From Paracoccaceae bacterium (GTDB lineage: Bacteria; Pseudomonadota; Alphaproteobacteria; Rhodobacterales; Rhodobacteraceae), in assembly GCA_018223125.1 (NCBI GenBank), contig JAAEZA010000007.1, positions 1 to 64,000 on the forward strand: a stretch of 64,000 bases of DNA. Direction: 5' to 3'. Shown one piece after another: positions 42,704 to 51,044 of this stretch; within the stretch, counting starts at the first letter, position 1; every line of letters begins with the position of its first letter. Both the position numbers and the translations under genes were made by a program. The notes below the pieces were generated by a model that made no database searches, was not told the DNA's origin, and saw only the letters and a list, made by a program, of their open reading frames with translations.

Positions 42704-43695
42704 CAGACGTTACCGTCATAGGTGCGGGTGTGGCAGGGCTTTGCGTGGCCCGCAGCCTGCTGGATCGCGGGGCAGGTGTCACCCTGATCGACCGCCAGCG
42801 TGAACTTGGCCCCGGGGCCTGTTCATGGTGGGCGGGCGGTATGCTCGCGCCCTATTGCGAAGGCGAAAGCGCCGAAGAACCTGTTGTTCGTCTGGGACAG
42901 GAAGCCGCTGACTGGTGGGAGGCCAAAACGCAGGCCGTCCACCGGCAGGGATCGCTGGTGGTGTCGCCCGCGCGGGACAGGTCCGAGCTGACCCGATTTG
43001 CCCGCCGCACGACCGGCTTTCGAGAGGTTTCGGGGGCCGAGATCGACGCACTGGAACCCGATCTGGGCGGGCGGTTTGCCAAAGGTCTGTTCTTTGAGAC
43101 CGAGGCCCATCTGGCCCCGCGAGAAGCCCTGCAACGATTGCGGGCTTCGGTTCTGGCCGATGGTGCGGAATATGTTGTGGCAGATGCCGACCCTGTGGAG
43201 TACGCCGCCAAAGGATTGACGGTGGACTGTCGCGGGTTTCAGGCCCGCGCTGATCTGCCGGATCTGCGCGGCGTCAAGGGAGAGATGCTGGTGCTCTCCT
43301 GTCCCGATGTGTCCCTGTCCCGTCCGGTCCGTCTGTTGCATCCGCGCATCCCGCTTTACATCGTGCCGCGCGGTGACGGGGTTTTCATGCTTGGCGCAAC
43401 GATGATCGAGGGGCAGGCAGGCCGGCATGTAACCGCCCGCGCCCTGCTGGAACTGCTCAGCGCGGCCTATGCCATCAACCCTGCCTTTGGCGAGGCCGAG
43501 GTGCTGGAGATCGGCGTCGACAGCCGCCCTGCCTTTGCCGACAACCTGCCCCGCATCCGCCAGAGCGGTAATCTGATCCGCGCCAACGGGCTGTTCAGGC
43601 ACGGCTTTTTGCTGGCGCCTGCACTGGCGCGGATGGTGGCAGAGCGGATCTTTGACAACACAACACCGGAGGTGATGGATGAAACTGCAACTTAA
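42700..43695 (+). CDS. thiO: Glycine oxidase for thiazole synthesis
   Basis: 331 aa FAD-dependent DAO-family enzyme. FAD motif VTVIGAGVAGLCVARSLL, then GACSWWAGGMLAPYCEG, and the C-terminal FRHGFLLAPALARMVAERI. It oxidises glycine to the imine (dehydroglycine) used by ThiG. Overlaps thiD by four bases and thiS by 17 bases. Confidence 0.94.
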   Translation: MTDVTVIGAGVAGLCVARSLLDRGAGVTLIDRQRELGPGACSWWAGGMLAPYCEGESAEEPVVRLGQEAADWWEAKTQAVHRQGSLVVSPARDRSELTRFARRTTGFREVSGAEIDALEPDLGGRFAKGLFFETEAHLAPREALQRLRASVLADGAEYVVADADPVEYAAKGLTVDCRGFQARADLPDLRGVKGEMLVLSCPDVSLSRPVRLLHPRIPLYIVPRGDGVFMLGATMIEGQAGRHVTARALLELLSAAYAINPAFGEAEVLEIGVDSRPAFADNLPRIRQSGNLIRANGLFRHGFLLAPALARMVAERIFDNTTPEVMDETAT

Positions 43696-43876
43696 CGGCG
43701 ACATGATCGAAACACAGGCAGCCATGCTGGACGGGCTGCTGGAAGAACAGGGGTTCACCGGCGCAAAGATCGCAACCGCTGTGAACGGTGATTTCGTTCC
43801 GGCCCCCGCACGGGCCACATGTGCCCTGTCCGAAGGCGACCGTATCGAAGTGCTCGCCCCGATGCAGGGAGGCTGA
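43679..43876 (+). CDS. thiS: Sulfur carrier protein ThiS
   Basis: 65 aa, beta-grasp ubiquitin-like protein ending in the required Gly-Gly (VLAPMQGG). The terminal Gly is adenylated by ThiF and thiocarboxylated to donate sulfur to ThiG. Seen: MKLQLNGDMIETQAAMLDGL and the middle AVNGDFVPAPA. Its start lies inside the end of thiO. Confidence 0.96.
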   Translation: MKLQLNGDMIETQAAMLDGLLEEQGFTGAKIATAVNGDFVPAPARATCALSEGDRIEVLAPMQGG

Positions 43877-43879
43877 TCC

Positions 43880-44653
43880 ATGCGGGATTTTTACGGAACC
43901 ACGCTGGCCAACGGCTTCATGTTGGGAACGGCACAATATCCTTCGCCTGCGATCCTTGCGGATGCCTTCCGGCGCAGCGGTGCCAGCGTTGCCACCGTGT
44001 CCCTGCGCCGTGAAAGCGGACAGGATCGCGCGGGGCAGGACTTCTGGCAGATGATCCGTGCGCTGGATGTGCATATCCTGCCCAACACCGCCGGATGCCA
44101 CAGTGTGAAAGAGGCCGTGACAACCGCCCATATGGCGCGGGAAGTCTTTGATACGAAGTGGATCAAACTTGAGGTGATCGGAGAGGAAGACACCCTGCAA
44201 CCGGATGTTTTCGGGCTGGTAGAGGCCGCGCGTATCCTGACCGAAGACGGCTTTCAGGTCTTTCCCTACACCACCGAGGATCTGGTGGTGGCGGACCGTC
44301 TGCTGCACGCCGGCTGCGAGGTTTTGATGCCATGGGGCGCACCCATCGGCTCGGGGTTGGGGTTGAACAACCTGTTCGGTCTACGCGCGATGCGGGCCCA
44401 TTTTCCCGACGTGCCACTGGTGATTGACGCGGGTCTCGGCCTGCCGTCACAGGCAGCGCAAGCGATGGAACTGGGGTTTGATGCGGTTCTGCTGAACACC
44501 GCCGTTGCCAAGTCCGGAGATCCCGCCGGTATGGCCGAAGCCTTTGCCACCGCGATCCGCGCAGGCCAGCTTGGCGCTGCCGCTGATCCGATGGAACCCC
44601 GTGATATGGCCGCCCCTTCAACCCCCGTAATTGGAAAGGCGTTCCTGTCATGA
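43880..44653 (+). CDS. thiG: Thiazole synthase
   Basis: 257 aa TIM barrel. The Schiff-base Lys lies in [16 protein letters not shown]; phosphate-binding segments are [15 protein letters not shown] and [19 protein letters not shown], with [15 protein letters not shown]. It joins DXP, dehydroglycine and ThiS thiocarboxylate into the thiazole. Three bases after thiS, overlapping thiE by four. Confidence 0.96.
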   Translation: MRDFYGTTLANGFMLGTAQYPSPAILADAFRRSGASVATVSLRRESGQDRAGQDFWQMIRALDVHILPNTAGCHSVKEAVTTAHMAREVFDTKWIKLEVIGEEDTLQPDVFGLVEAARILTEDGFQVFPYTTEDLVVADRLLHAGCEVLMPWGAPIGSGLGLNNLFGLRAMRAHFPDVPLVIDAGLGLPSQAAQAMELGFDAVLLNTAVAKSGDPAGMAEAFATAIRAGQLGAAADPMEPRDMAAPSTPVIGKAFLS

Positions 44654-45246
44654 CACTCGACCGTTTTTATCCCATTTTTGACAGCGCCGACTGGCTGGAA
44701 CGGCTGGTGCCCCTTGGCATCAGGCTGGTGCAACTGCGCATCAAGGACCAGACCAAGGAGGAAATCCGCGATCAGGTCCGCCGTGCAAAAGCGGTTTGTG
44801 CGGCCCATGATTGCACTCTGGTTATCAACGATTACTGGCAGATCGCAATCGAAGAAGGCTGCGACTGGCTGCATCTGGGACAGGAGGATCTCGACACCGC
44901 AGATATTGCCGCGATCCGTGCGGCGGGATTGCGGCTCGGGGTCAGTACCCATGACAAGGCGGAACTCTACCGCGCGTTGGAACTGACACCGGATTACATC
45001 GCGCTTGGTCCGATTTACCCGACCATTCTGAAAAAGATGAAATGGCATGAGCAGGGGGTGGATCGTCTGGCAAAGTGGCGTGACCGGATCGGGGACACGC
45101 CCCTGATTGCCATTGGCGGCATGTCTATTGAGCGTGCGTCAGGCGCCTTTGACGCAGGCGCGGATGTGGTGGCAGCGGTGACGGACATAACACTGAACGA
45201 CAGCCCCGAGGACCGCGTTCGCGCATGGCTGGCGGCGACCCGATGA
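44650..45246 (+). CDS. thiE: Thiamine-phosphate synthase
   Basis: 198 aa, short TIM barrel. [17 protein letters not shown] (pyrophosphate site), [36 protein letters not shown] and [13 protein letters not shown] are family motifs. It joins HMP-PP and thiazole phosphate. Overlaps thiG and thiF by ATGA junctions. Confidence 0.94.
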   Translation: MTLDRFYPIFDSADWLERLVPLGIRLVQLRIKDQTKEEIRDQVRRAKAVCAAHDCTLVINDYWQIAIEEGCDWLHLGQEDLDTADIAAIRAAGLRLGVSTHDKAELYRALELTPDYIALGPIYPTILKKMKWHEQGVDRLAKWRDRIGDTPLIAIGGMSIERASGAFDAGADVVAAVTDITLNDSPEDRVRAWLAATR

Positions 45247-46229
45247 CCCGTTATGAAAGACAGATGATCCTTCCCGAAGTCGGCCCGGAAGGTCAGGCGG
45301 CAATTCGGTCCGCCCGCGTTTTGGTGGTCGGGGCAGGGGGGCTGGGTGCACCGGTTCTGCAATATCTTGTCGGGGCCGGAGTGGGCAACATCACGCTGCT
45401 GGATGCTGATACGGTTTCCTTGTCGAACCTCCATCGCCAGACCCTCTTCCGGCAGGAAGATGCGGGCAGACCCAAGGCCGAGGCCGCTGCAAAAACACTG
45501 CGCGATTTGAACGGGGACTGCACGATTACGACGCTTTTCAAAGTGCTCGACCCGCAGAATGCAGATGATCTGGTCGCGCAAAACACGCTGGTGCTGGATT
45601 GTGCGGACAGTTTCGCCGTCAGCTACGTGTTGTCGGATAGCTGCCTGCGCCACAAGGTTCCGCTGATCAGTGCCTCGGTGCTGGGCTTTGCGGGATATGT
45701 GGGCGGTTTCTGCGGCACGGCGCCTTCCCTGCGGGCAGTATTTCCCGACCTGCCAGACCGTGCCGCCACCTGCGCAACTGCCGGTGTGATGGGGCCGGTT
45801 GTCGGGCTGATCGGGGCCGCGCAGGCGCAAATGGCGCTGGGGGTGCTGATCGGGCAGAGTCCCTCACCGCTCGGGCAGGTGATCAGCTTTGACATGCACC
45901 GGTTTCACAGCGGCGGGTTCCGCTTTGACACAGCGCCCGAACCCGAAGCAGACCTGCGCTTTATCGCAGCACAGCAGATCGCGGCTGCGGATTTCGTCGT
46001 GGACCTGCGGGGCGAAGATGAAGCACCCGTAACCGTCATCCCTACCGCGCAGCGCCTTACCGTGGCGCAGTTTGCGGCGGAAAATCCAAAACCCAGAAAC
46101 GGACAGCGTGCCGTCTTTGCCTGTCGCTCGGGCCTCAGGGCCTGGAATGCGGCAACTCACCTGCGGTCCTACTGGGACGGCGACATCTCTTTAATTGCTC
46201 TTGGCGATACGCCGGAAAACGAAAGGTAA
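45243..46229 (+). CDS. thiF: ThiS adenylyltransferase with C-terminal rhodanese-like domain
   Basis: 328 aa from ATG 45243. E1-like core: ARVLVVGAGGLGAPVLQYL (ATP), LLDADTVSLSNLHRQTLF (Mg/ATP), and a conserved Cys in RAATCATAGVMGPVVG. The zinc-type CxxC pairs of MoeB are not intact (only single Cys are seen). From about residue 240 a rhodanese-like domain follows: FVVDLRGEDEAP and FACRSGLRAWNAA, whose CRSG loop carries the sulfur-binding Cys. Adenylation and sulfur transfer to ThiS are thus fused. Confidence 0.92.
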   Translation: MTRYERQMILPEVGPEGQAAIRSARVLVVGAGGLGAPVLQYLVGAGVGNITLLDADTVSLSNLHRQTLFRQEDAGRPKAEAAAKTLRDLNGDCTITTLFKVLDPQNADDLVAQNTLVLDCADSFAVSYVLSDSCLRHKVPLISASVLGFAGYVGGFCGTAPSLRAVFPDLPDRAATCATAGVMGPVVGLIGAAQAQMALGVLIGQSPSPLGQVISFDMHRFHSGGFRFDTAPEPEADLRFIAAQQIAAADFVVDLRGEDEAPVTVIPTAQRLTVAQFAAENPKPRNGQRAVFACRSGLRAWNAATHLRSYWDGDISLIALGDTPENER

Positions 46230-46233
46230 TACC

Positions 46234-47172
46234 ATGAAACTTCCTTCCCTTGTTGCGGTCCTGACCCTGACAGCCTCGCCGTTGCTGGCGCAGGATAAAA
46301 TGACCCTGCTGCTGGACTGGTTCGTAAACCCCGATCATGGCCCTGTGATCGTTGCGCAGGAAAAAGGCTATTTTGCCGATCAAAATCTTGAAGTGGAAAT
46401 CGTCGCTCCCGCCGACCCGTCAGATCCGCCGAAAATGGTTGCCGCGGGCAAGGCTGATCTGGCGATTTCCTACCAGCCGCAACTGCACCTGCAAATCCAT
46501 GAAGGTCTGCCGTTGCAGCGGGTTGGAACACTGGTGGCAACTCCGCTGAACTGTCTGCTGGCGCTGGAGGACGGGCCAGTCAAATCCCCTGCCGATCTGG
46601 CAGGCAAGAAGGTCGGCTTTTCCGTCGGCGGCGTTGAAGAAGCCGTGCTCGGTTCGATCCTGCGCCACAACGGTTTGACGCTGGGGGATGTGGAACTGGT
46701 GAATGTGAACTGGTCCCTGTCGCCTTCGCTGATGTCGGGGCAGGTTGATGCGGTGATCGGCGCCTATCGCAACTTCGAGCTGAACCAGATGGACATCGAA
46801 GGTGTCAAAGGCAAGTGTTTCTTTGTCGAGGAACAGGGCCTGCCCGCCTATGACCAGCTGATCTACGTGGCCAACACCGAAACCATGGACAAGGACATGA
46901 TCGCGCGTTTTCTGGCTGCGACCGAGAAAGCCACCCAGTACATCGTGAACCACCCGACCGAAAGCTGGGAGATTTTTGCTTCCACTTCGGCAGAGTTGCG
47001 GGACGAGCTGAACGCCCGCGCCTGGGTGGATACCGTGCCCCGTTTTGCCCTGCGCCCTACGGCCATGGATGCGGGCCGCTATGCCGCCTTTGAACGCTTT
47101 CTGAAAGAGGCCGATCTGATCCCGTCCGAAAACCCCGTTTCTGCAATCGCCATCGACGTGACAGTGAAATGA
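46234..47172 (+). CDS. thiY: ABC transporter binding protein for thiamine pyrimidine precursor
   Basis: 312 aa from ATG 46234, signal peptide MKLPSLVAVLTLTASPLLA then QDKM. NMT1/THI5-like: LLLDWFVNPDHGPVIVAQEK, PADPSDPPKMVAAGKADLAI and SYQPQLHLQIHEGLPL match ThiY, which binds N-formyl-4-amino-5-aminomethyl-2-methylpyrimidine, a thiamine breakdown product. Four bases after thiF. Together with tenA, thiZ and thiX it salvages the pyrimidine half. Confidence 0.93.
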   Translation: MKLPSLVAVLTLTASPLLAQDKMTLLLDWFVNPDHGPVIVAQEKGYFADQNLEVEIVAPADPSDPPKMVAAGKADLAISYQPQLHLQIHEGLPLQRVGTLVATPLNCLLALEDGPVKSPADLAGKKVGFSVGGVEEAVLGSILRHNGLTLGDVELVNVNWSLSPSLMSGQVDAVIGAYRNFELNQMDIEGVKGKCFFVEEQGLPAYDQLIYVANTETMDKDMIARFLAATEKATQYIVNHPTESWEIFASTSAELRDELNARAWVDTVPRFALRPTAMDAGRYAAFERFLKEADLIPSENPVSAIAIDVTVK

Positions 47173-47852
47173 GCGCGCCTGATTACGGTAAAACCTTTGG
47201 TCTGCTCCGCACAGGCGCAGGCCAGACCTGGAGCGATTACACCCGTCACGCTTTTGTCGAAGGCTTGCGCGACGGAAGCCTGCCACGGGAATGTTTCCTG
47301 CATTATCTGGTACAGGATTACGTATTTCTGGTGCACTTCGCCCGTGCGTGGTCTCTGGGGGTCGTGAAGTCCGAAACACAGGAAGAGATGCGGGTCTGTG
47401 CCCAGACGGTGGATGCGCTCGTCAATCACGAGATGTCGCTGCATGTGAAAACCTGCGCGGCGGCAGGAATAGATGAATCCGCGCTTTTCAATGCAGCAGA
47501 AGCCGACGGAAACCTTGCCTACACGCGCTATGTGCTGGATGCGGGTATGCAGGGGGATTTTGTAGACCTTGTCGCCGCCCTGTCTCCTTGTGTTATGGGA
47601 TACGGTGAAATCGGCCTGCGTCTGGCGGCAGAGAAATCTGCGGATACACCTTACAGCGAATGGATCGCGACCTATGCAGATCCCGAATATCAGGGCGTTT
47701 GTACTACAGTCGGCGAGATGCTTGATAACGCTGTGGCGCGTCGTATCGGTGACCTCGCTACATCACCGCGCCGCGCATCCGTTCAGGCACGGTTTACCAA
47801 AGCCACCGCACTGGAAGTCGGCTTCTGGCAGATGGGGTTGTCCCCGCAATGA
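47169..47852 (+). CDS. tenA: Aminopyrimidine aminohydrolase / thiaminase II
   Basis: 227 aa all-helical TenA. Active-site Cys in ALSPCVMGYGEIGLRL; other motifs HYLVQDYVFLVHFARAWS and the acid pair in SEWIATYADPEYQGV. It hydrolyses aminopyrimidine from degraded thiamine to HMP, which ThiD phosphorylates. Start overlaps the thiY stop; stop overlaps thiZ. Confidence 0.94.
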   Translation: MSAPDYGKTFGLLRTGAGQTWSDYTRHAFVEGLRDGSLPRECFLHYLVQDYVFLVHFARAWSLGVVKSETQEEMRVCAQTVDALVNHEMSLHVKTCAAAGIDESALFNAAEADGNLAYTRYVLDAGMQGDFVDLVAALSPCVMGYGEIGLRLAAEKSADTPYSEWIATYADPEYQGVCTTVGEMLDNAVARRIGDLATSPRRASVQARFTKATALEVGFWQMGLSPQ

Positions 47853-48574
47853 ACCGGACTCCGGGAATACTCCTGTCCGGACAGCACTATCTGGAAGGGC
47901 AGCTTTTGTTCAAAGCGGAACTGGAGCTGCCTGCCGGTGAGTGGACCTGCCTTCTGGGGCGTTCGGGTGTTGGGAAGTCGACAATCCTGCGTCTGATCCT
48001 GGGGTTGGAAACCGGCGGGCGCTTTGAAGGCAGCATCACTGCCACGGACGGTGTGCCGCTGGACCGGCGCATCGGGTATATGGCGCAATCCGATTTGCTG
48101 CTGCCCTGGCTTACCGTTCTGGAAAACATCTGCATCGGTGCGAGGCTGCGCGGGACTGCTCCTGATCTTGAAAGGGCGCAGGTCTTGCTTGATCGTGTCG
48201 GACTGGCCGATAGGGCAGGTGCGAAACCGGCAGCCCTGTCGGGTGGAATGCGGCAGCGGGCAGCACTGGCGCGAACCCTGATGGAAGACCAGCCGGTGGT
48301 ATTTCTGGATGAACCGTTTTCGGCACTCGACGCAGGAACGCGGGCTGATATGCAAGAGCTTGCGGTAGAAGTGTTAGCGGGGCGGACAGTCCTTCTGGTC
48401 ACCCATGATCCGGCAGAGGCAACACGGCTGGCAGATCAGATTATCGTCTTATCTGCCGCAGGTGCGGCCCCTTGGCCGGTGCCGCCCAGTCCCCCGTTGC
48501 GCAGCCTGAGTGATCCGGAAACGCTGTCTTGTCAGACCCGTTTGCTCGACCATTTGCGCGGAGTAGAAGCATGA
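47849..48574 (+). CDS. thiZ: ABC transporter ATPase for thiamine precursor
   Basis: 241 aa single NBD. Walker A LLGRSGVGKSTILRL, signature LSGGMRQRAALARTL, Walker B PVVFLDEPFSALDAGT, and the His switch in LLVTHDPAEATRLADQ. Q-loop is MAQSDLLLPWLTV. Start and stop overlap tenA and thiX. Forms a complex with ThiX and receives substrate from ThiY. Confidence 0.94.
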   Translation: MNRTPGILLSGQHYLEGQLLFKAELELPAGEWTCLLGRSGVGKSTILRLILGLETGGRFEGSITATDGVPLDRRIGYMAQSDLLLPWLTVLENICIGARLRGTAPDLERAQVLLDRVGLADRAGAKPAALSGGMRQRAALARTLMEDQPVVFLDEPFSALDAGTRADMQELAVEVLAGRTVLLVTHDPAEATRLADQIIVLSAAGAAPWPVPPSPPLRSLSDPETLSCQTRLLDHLRGVEA

Positions 48575-49326
48575 GATCATTTGACATCGTGCTTGCTGTG
48601 GGGATCGGTCTTGCCTTGTGGCAGGGTCTGGTGATCCTGACGGATGCGCCGCATTTTATCCTGCCTTCCCCGCTTCGGGTGGCTCAGGCCATGTGGCACA
48701 GTCGCGTTATCATTGCAGAAAACGCATTTGTCACCGCCAGTGAAGTGGCGCTCGGCTTGTTGTTTGGTTCCCTGCTCGGGGTGGCAACGGCGATCCAGCT
48801 TGCGCTGTCCCGCACGGCCGAGCGTATCATGTTGCCGATCCTTGTGTTTACCCAGGCCGTTCCGGTGTTCGCGCTGGCCCCTGTTCTGACGCTTTGGTTC
48901 GGGTACGGGATGGGGTCAAAAATTGTGATGGCGGTTCTGATTATCTACTTTCCGGTTACCTCTGCCTTCCATGACGGATTGACCCGAATTGATCAGAACT
49001 ATCGTGATCTTGCACAGAGTATGGGCGCGAAAAAATTTCAGTTCTTGCGCCAGATCCAGATTCCGAACGCCTTGCCCAGTCTTGGCACCGGTCTGAAACT
49101 GGCGGCGGTTTATGCACCGATCGGTGCTGTCATCGGGGAGTGGGTCGGGGCGTCAAAGGGGTTGGGGTACCTTATGCTGCTGGCTAATGGCCGCGCCAAG
49201 ATTGACCTGATGTTTGCCAGCCTGATCGTGCTGGCCTGTCTGACGGTCCTGCTCCATATCGCAGTCGGCCTTCTGGCGTCCCGCCTGTCGCGTTATGCAG
49301 GTGGAGAGGTGTCCCGAACGCGGTAA
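48571..49326 (+). CDS. thiX: ABC transporter permease for thiamine precursor
   Basis: 251 aa from ATG 48571 (ATGA overlap with thiZ), about six helices, BPD_transp_1 fold. The EAA-type coupling loop is LAQSMGAKKFQFLRQIQIPN; GAVIGEWVGASKGLGYLML is a family motif. Last gene of the thi operon, followed by a terminator 8 bases after the stop. Confidence 0.93.
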   Translation: MRSFDIVLAVGIGLALWQGLVILTDAPHFILPSPLRVAQAMWHSRVIIAENAFVTASEVALGLLFGSLLGVATAIQLALSRTAERIMLPILVFTQAVPVFALAPVLTLWFGYGMGSKIVMAVLIIYFPVTSAFHDGLTRIDQNYRDLAQSMGAKKFQFLRQIQIPNALPSLGTGLKLAAVYAPIGAVIGEWVGASKGLGYLMLLANGRAKIDLMFASLIVLACLTVLLHIAVGLLASRLSRYAGGEVSRTR

Positions 49327-49333
49327 AACAACC

Positions 49334-49359
49334 AAACGGCCCCGTTATGGGGCCGTTTT
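49334..49359. terminator. Intrinsic terminator of the thi operon
   Basis: AAACGGCCCC-GTTAT-GGGGCCGTTT, a perfect 10-bp stem followed by T; convergent with the PRC-barrel gene, whose transcript it may also end. Confidence 0.9.
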
Positions 49360-49377
49360 CCCGTCATGGTTAGGGTA

Positions 49378-49728
49378 TCAGAACCAGTAGGTTGGTACGC
49401 CGTAATGGTCATGGGTGCGGCGTTCCCATTCACGGTCCGTGTACCAGTTGTCGTGACGTTCCGGTGCGCCCTTCACCTCAAACTCGGTCAGGTCGGTGAC
49501 GAAGCCGTCTTTGGCCGGATCATAGGTCAGCTTGCCCCATGGCACCGGATGGTGATCCTCGCCCATCCCGAGAAAGCCGCCAAAGCCCATGACGGCATAA
49601 GCCACGTTGCCTGACAGTTTATCAATCAAAAGGTGGTCAATGTGGCCGATCTTGGTTCCGTCGGCACCGTACACATTCGTACCGTTTACATCGGCAGAAG
49701 AAACCAGACTGCTGGATGAAGTCGTCAT
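49378..49728 (-). CDS. PRC-barrel domain protein
   Basis: 116 aa. PRC-barrel core NVYGADGTKIGHIDHLLIDK then GNVAYAVMGFGGFLGMGEDH and HPVPWGKLTYDPA, common in alphaproteobacterial stress genes. The C-terminal 30 residues are rich in charged and aromatic residues (DNWYTDREWERRTHDHYG). Role unknown; such proteins are often found beside small membrane proteins, as here. AT-rich leader upstream. Confidence 0.85.
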   Translation of the reverse strand: MTTSSSSLVSSADVNGTNVYGADGTKIGHIDHLLIDKLSGNVAYAVMGFGGFLGMGEDHHPVPWGKLTYDPAKDGFVTDLTEFEVKGAPERHDNWYTDREWERRTHDHYGVPTYWF

Positions 49729-49995
49729 TTAATAATCCTCCTTTGTTGAGTGTTCATGCTTCCACAACGAGCGACAGGGGCCGAGAGTTCCTGCCGTTTC
49801 CGGTGTCGGCATCCGCTGGCAGGAATCCACCGATCCACCCCGTGTTTCATGGGCAAGTCCAGCGTTTTTCCGCCGCCGGACCAGCCTATCCTCATTCCTA
49901 GAATCACCATCGGGAACTTTTTTGTGAGCCGTGCGTTATTTTTCCACGAGCGCCTGGCGCCCGTATCAGGCGTAGCCACTAAACGGAGAATAAAA

Positions 49996-50070
49996 ATGCA
50001 CGGAATTATCTACCTTGTCGGACTGGTCGTCGTTGTACTGGCGGTTCTTTCACTTCTCGGCCTCGGTTGA
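49996..50070 (+). CDS. 24-residue single-helix membrane microprotein
   Basis: ATG at 49996 with GGAG 9 bases upstream; the peptide is MHG, then a hydrophobic helix IIYLVGLVVVVLAVLSLLG, ending LG. It lies 33 bases before the next membrane-protein gene and within a group of small envelope genes. The preceding 267-base gap (49729-49995) has no other gene that I can support. Translation is inferred from ribosome site and composition. Confidence 0.6.
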   Translation: MHGIIYLVGLVVVVLAVLSLLGLG

Positions 50071-50103
50071 GGTCGCCAATCCAACTTTAAAAGGGAAAAG
50101 CTT

Positions 50104-50793
50104 ATGACTGAACGAACTCAGGGTTTGGCCGCTGCGCCTGTCGCCTATCAGCATGACGCAAGCTATGTGGACTGGTCGTCCATCATCGCCGGTGCTGTTG
50201 TTGCATCAGGCATTGCGTTTGTGTTCACCACATTTGGCGCGGCGCTCGGCCTGTCGTTGGTCTCCCCGTACGAGGGTGACGGCTCGGCGATGGCATCCAT
50301 GATTGCTATAGGCTCCTGGATGTTGTGGACGACGATCTCCAGCTTCATGGTGGGGGGATATATCGCCGGACGGATGCGCCGCCGGATTGATCCGGTGAAC
50401 GATGATGAGGCCGCTGTGAGAGATGGTATCCACGGACTGGCCGTTTGGGGCGTGGCTCTATTGCTTGGCGCGTTTCTGCTCGGGTCTACGGCGGATACTG
50501 CTGTCAAGGCGACAGCAGATGTTAGCACCGCCATCGCAACCGTTGCGGATGATGCAGTGAACGTGGAGGCAGCAGCGGAGCAGCCGGTACAACAGGCAGC
50601 AGCAGCCACGGACATGACGGAGGCGGAAGCAAAAGAAGCCGCCGAAACCGCACGGATTTATTCTGTCATTTCCGCGTTCATCGCAGGATCTTCCCTGCTG
50701 ATCGCCGCAGCTGGCGCCTATTGGGCCGCCGGAATGGGCGGGCAACACCGTGACGAAGGCCGCGTTTCCGGGCGCTTTGGCCGCTGGACATAG
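50104..50793 (+). CDS. Conserved-type membrane protein of unknown function
   Basis: 229 aa, not recognised beyond being an inner-membrane protein. Helices at about residues 24-48 (IIAGAVVASGIAFVFTTFGA), 63-88 (IAIGSWMLWTTISSFMVGGY), 112-130 and 185-212. A glycine-rich second helix is followed by the basic loop IAGRMRRRIDP. A long Ala/Glu-rich loop (residues 130-182, low complexity, e.g. AAEQPVQQAAAATDMTEAEA) probably lies in the periplasm. AAAGGGAAAAG upstream is a weak ribosome site. Co-directional with microproteins on both sides. Confidence 0.8.
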   Translation: MTERTQGLAAAPVAYQHDASYVDWSSIIAGAVVASGIAFVFTTFGAALGLSLVSPYEGDGSAMASMIAIGSWMLWTTISSFMVGGYIAGRMRRRIDPVNDDEAAVRDGIHGLAVWGVALLLGAFLLGSTADTAVKATADVSTAIATVADDAVNVEAAAEQPVQQAAAATDMTEAEAKEAAETARIYSVISAFIAGSSLLIAAAGAYWAAGMGGQHRDEGRVSGRFGRWT

Positions 50794-50804
50794 GAGGAAG
50801 ACAG

Positions 50805-50876
50805 ATGGGTGCGATACTACTCTGGTTGATTGGCGTACCGCTTTGGATAGTTATCCTGCTGGTACTGCTGGTGTGA
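50805..50876 (+). CDS. 23-residue hydrophobic microprotein
   Basis: ATG at 50805 with a perfect AGGAGG 7 bases upstream, encoding MGAILLWLIGVPLWIVILLV and LLV, a single membrane helix. It starts 11 bases after the previous gene and is followed by a strong terminator, so it is the last gene of the transcript. The ribosome site and position argue for real translation. Confidence 0.7.
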   Translation: MGAILLWLIGVPLWIVILLVLLV

Positions 50877-50902
50877 CGCTTTGGCTTCACTAACGACATT
50901 GA

Positions 50903-50930
50903 AAAGCCGCCCCGTTCGAGGCGGCTTTTT
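50903..50930 (+). terminator. Intrinsic terminator
   Basis: AAAGCCGCC (50903-50911), a loop, then GGCGGCTTTTT (50920-50930): 9-bp stem with T5 tail, ending the membrane microprotein transcript. Confidence 0.9.
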
Positions 50931-51044
50931 CGGGTATGCACCCCTAAAAACGCTATCATATTTGTACCACATGTATTGAAAGCCAGCGGGGAAGGTGTCA
51001 GGTCATATGGGGTCAGGCAACAGATCCGGAGCATTTAAACCAAA

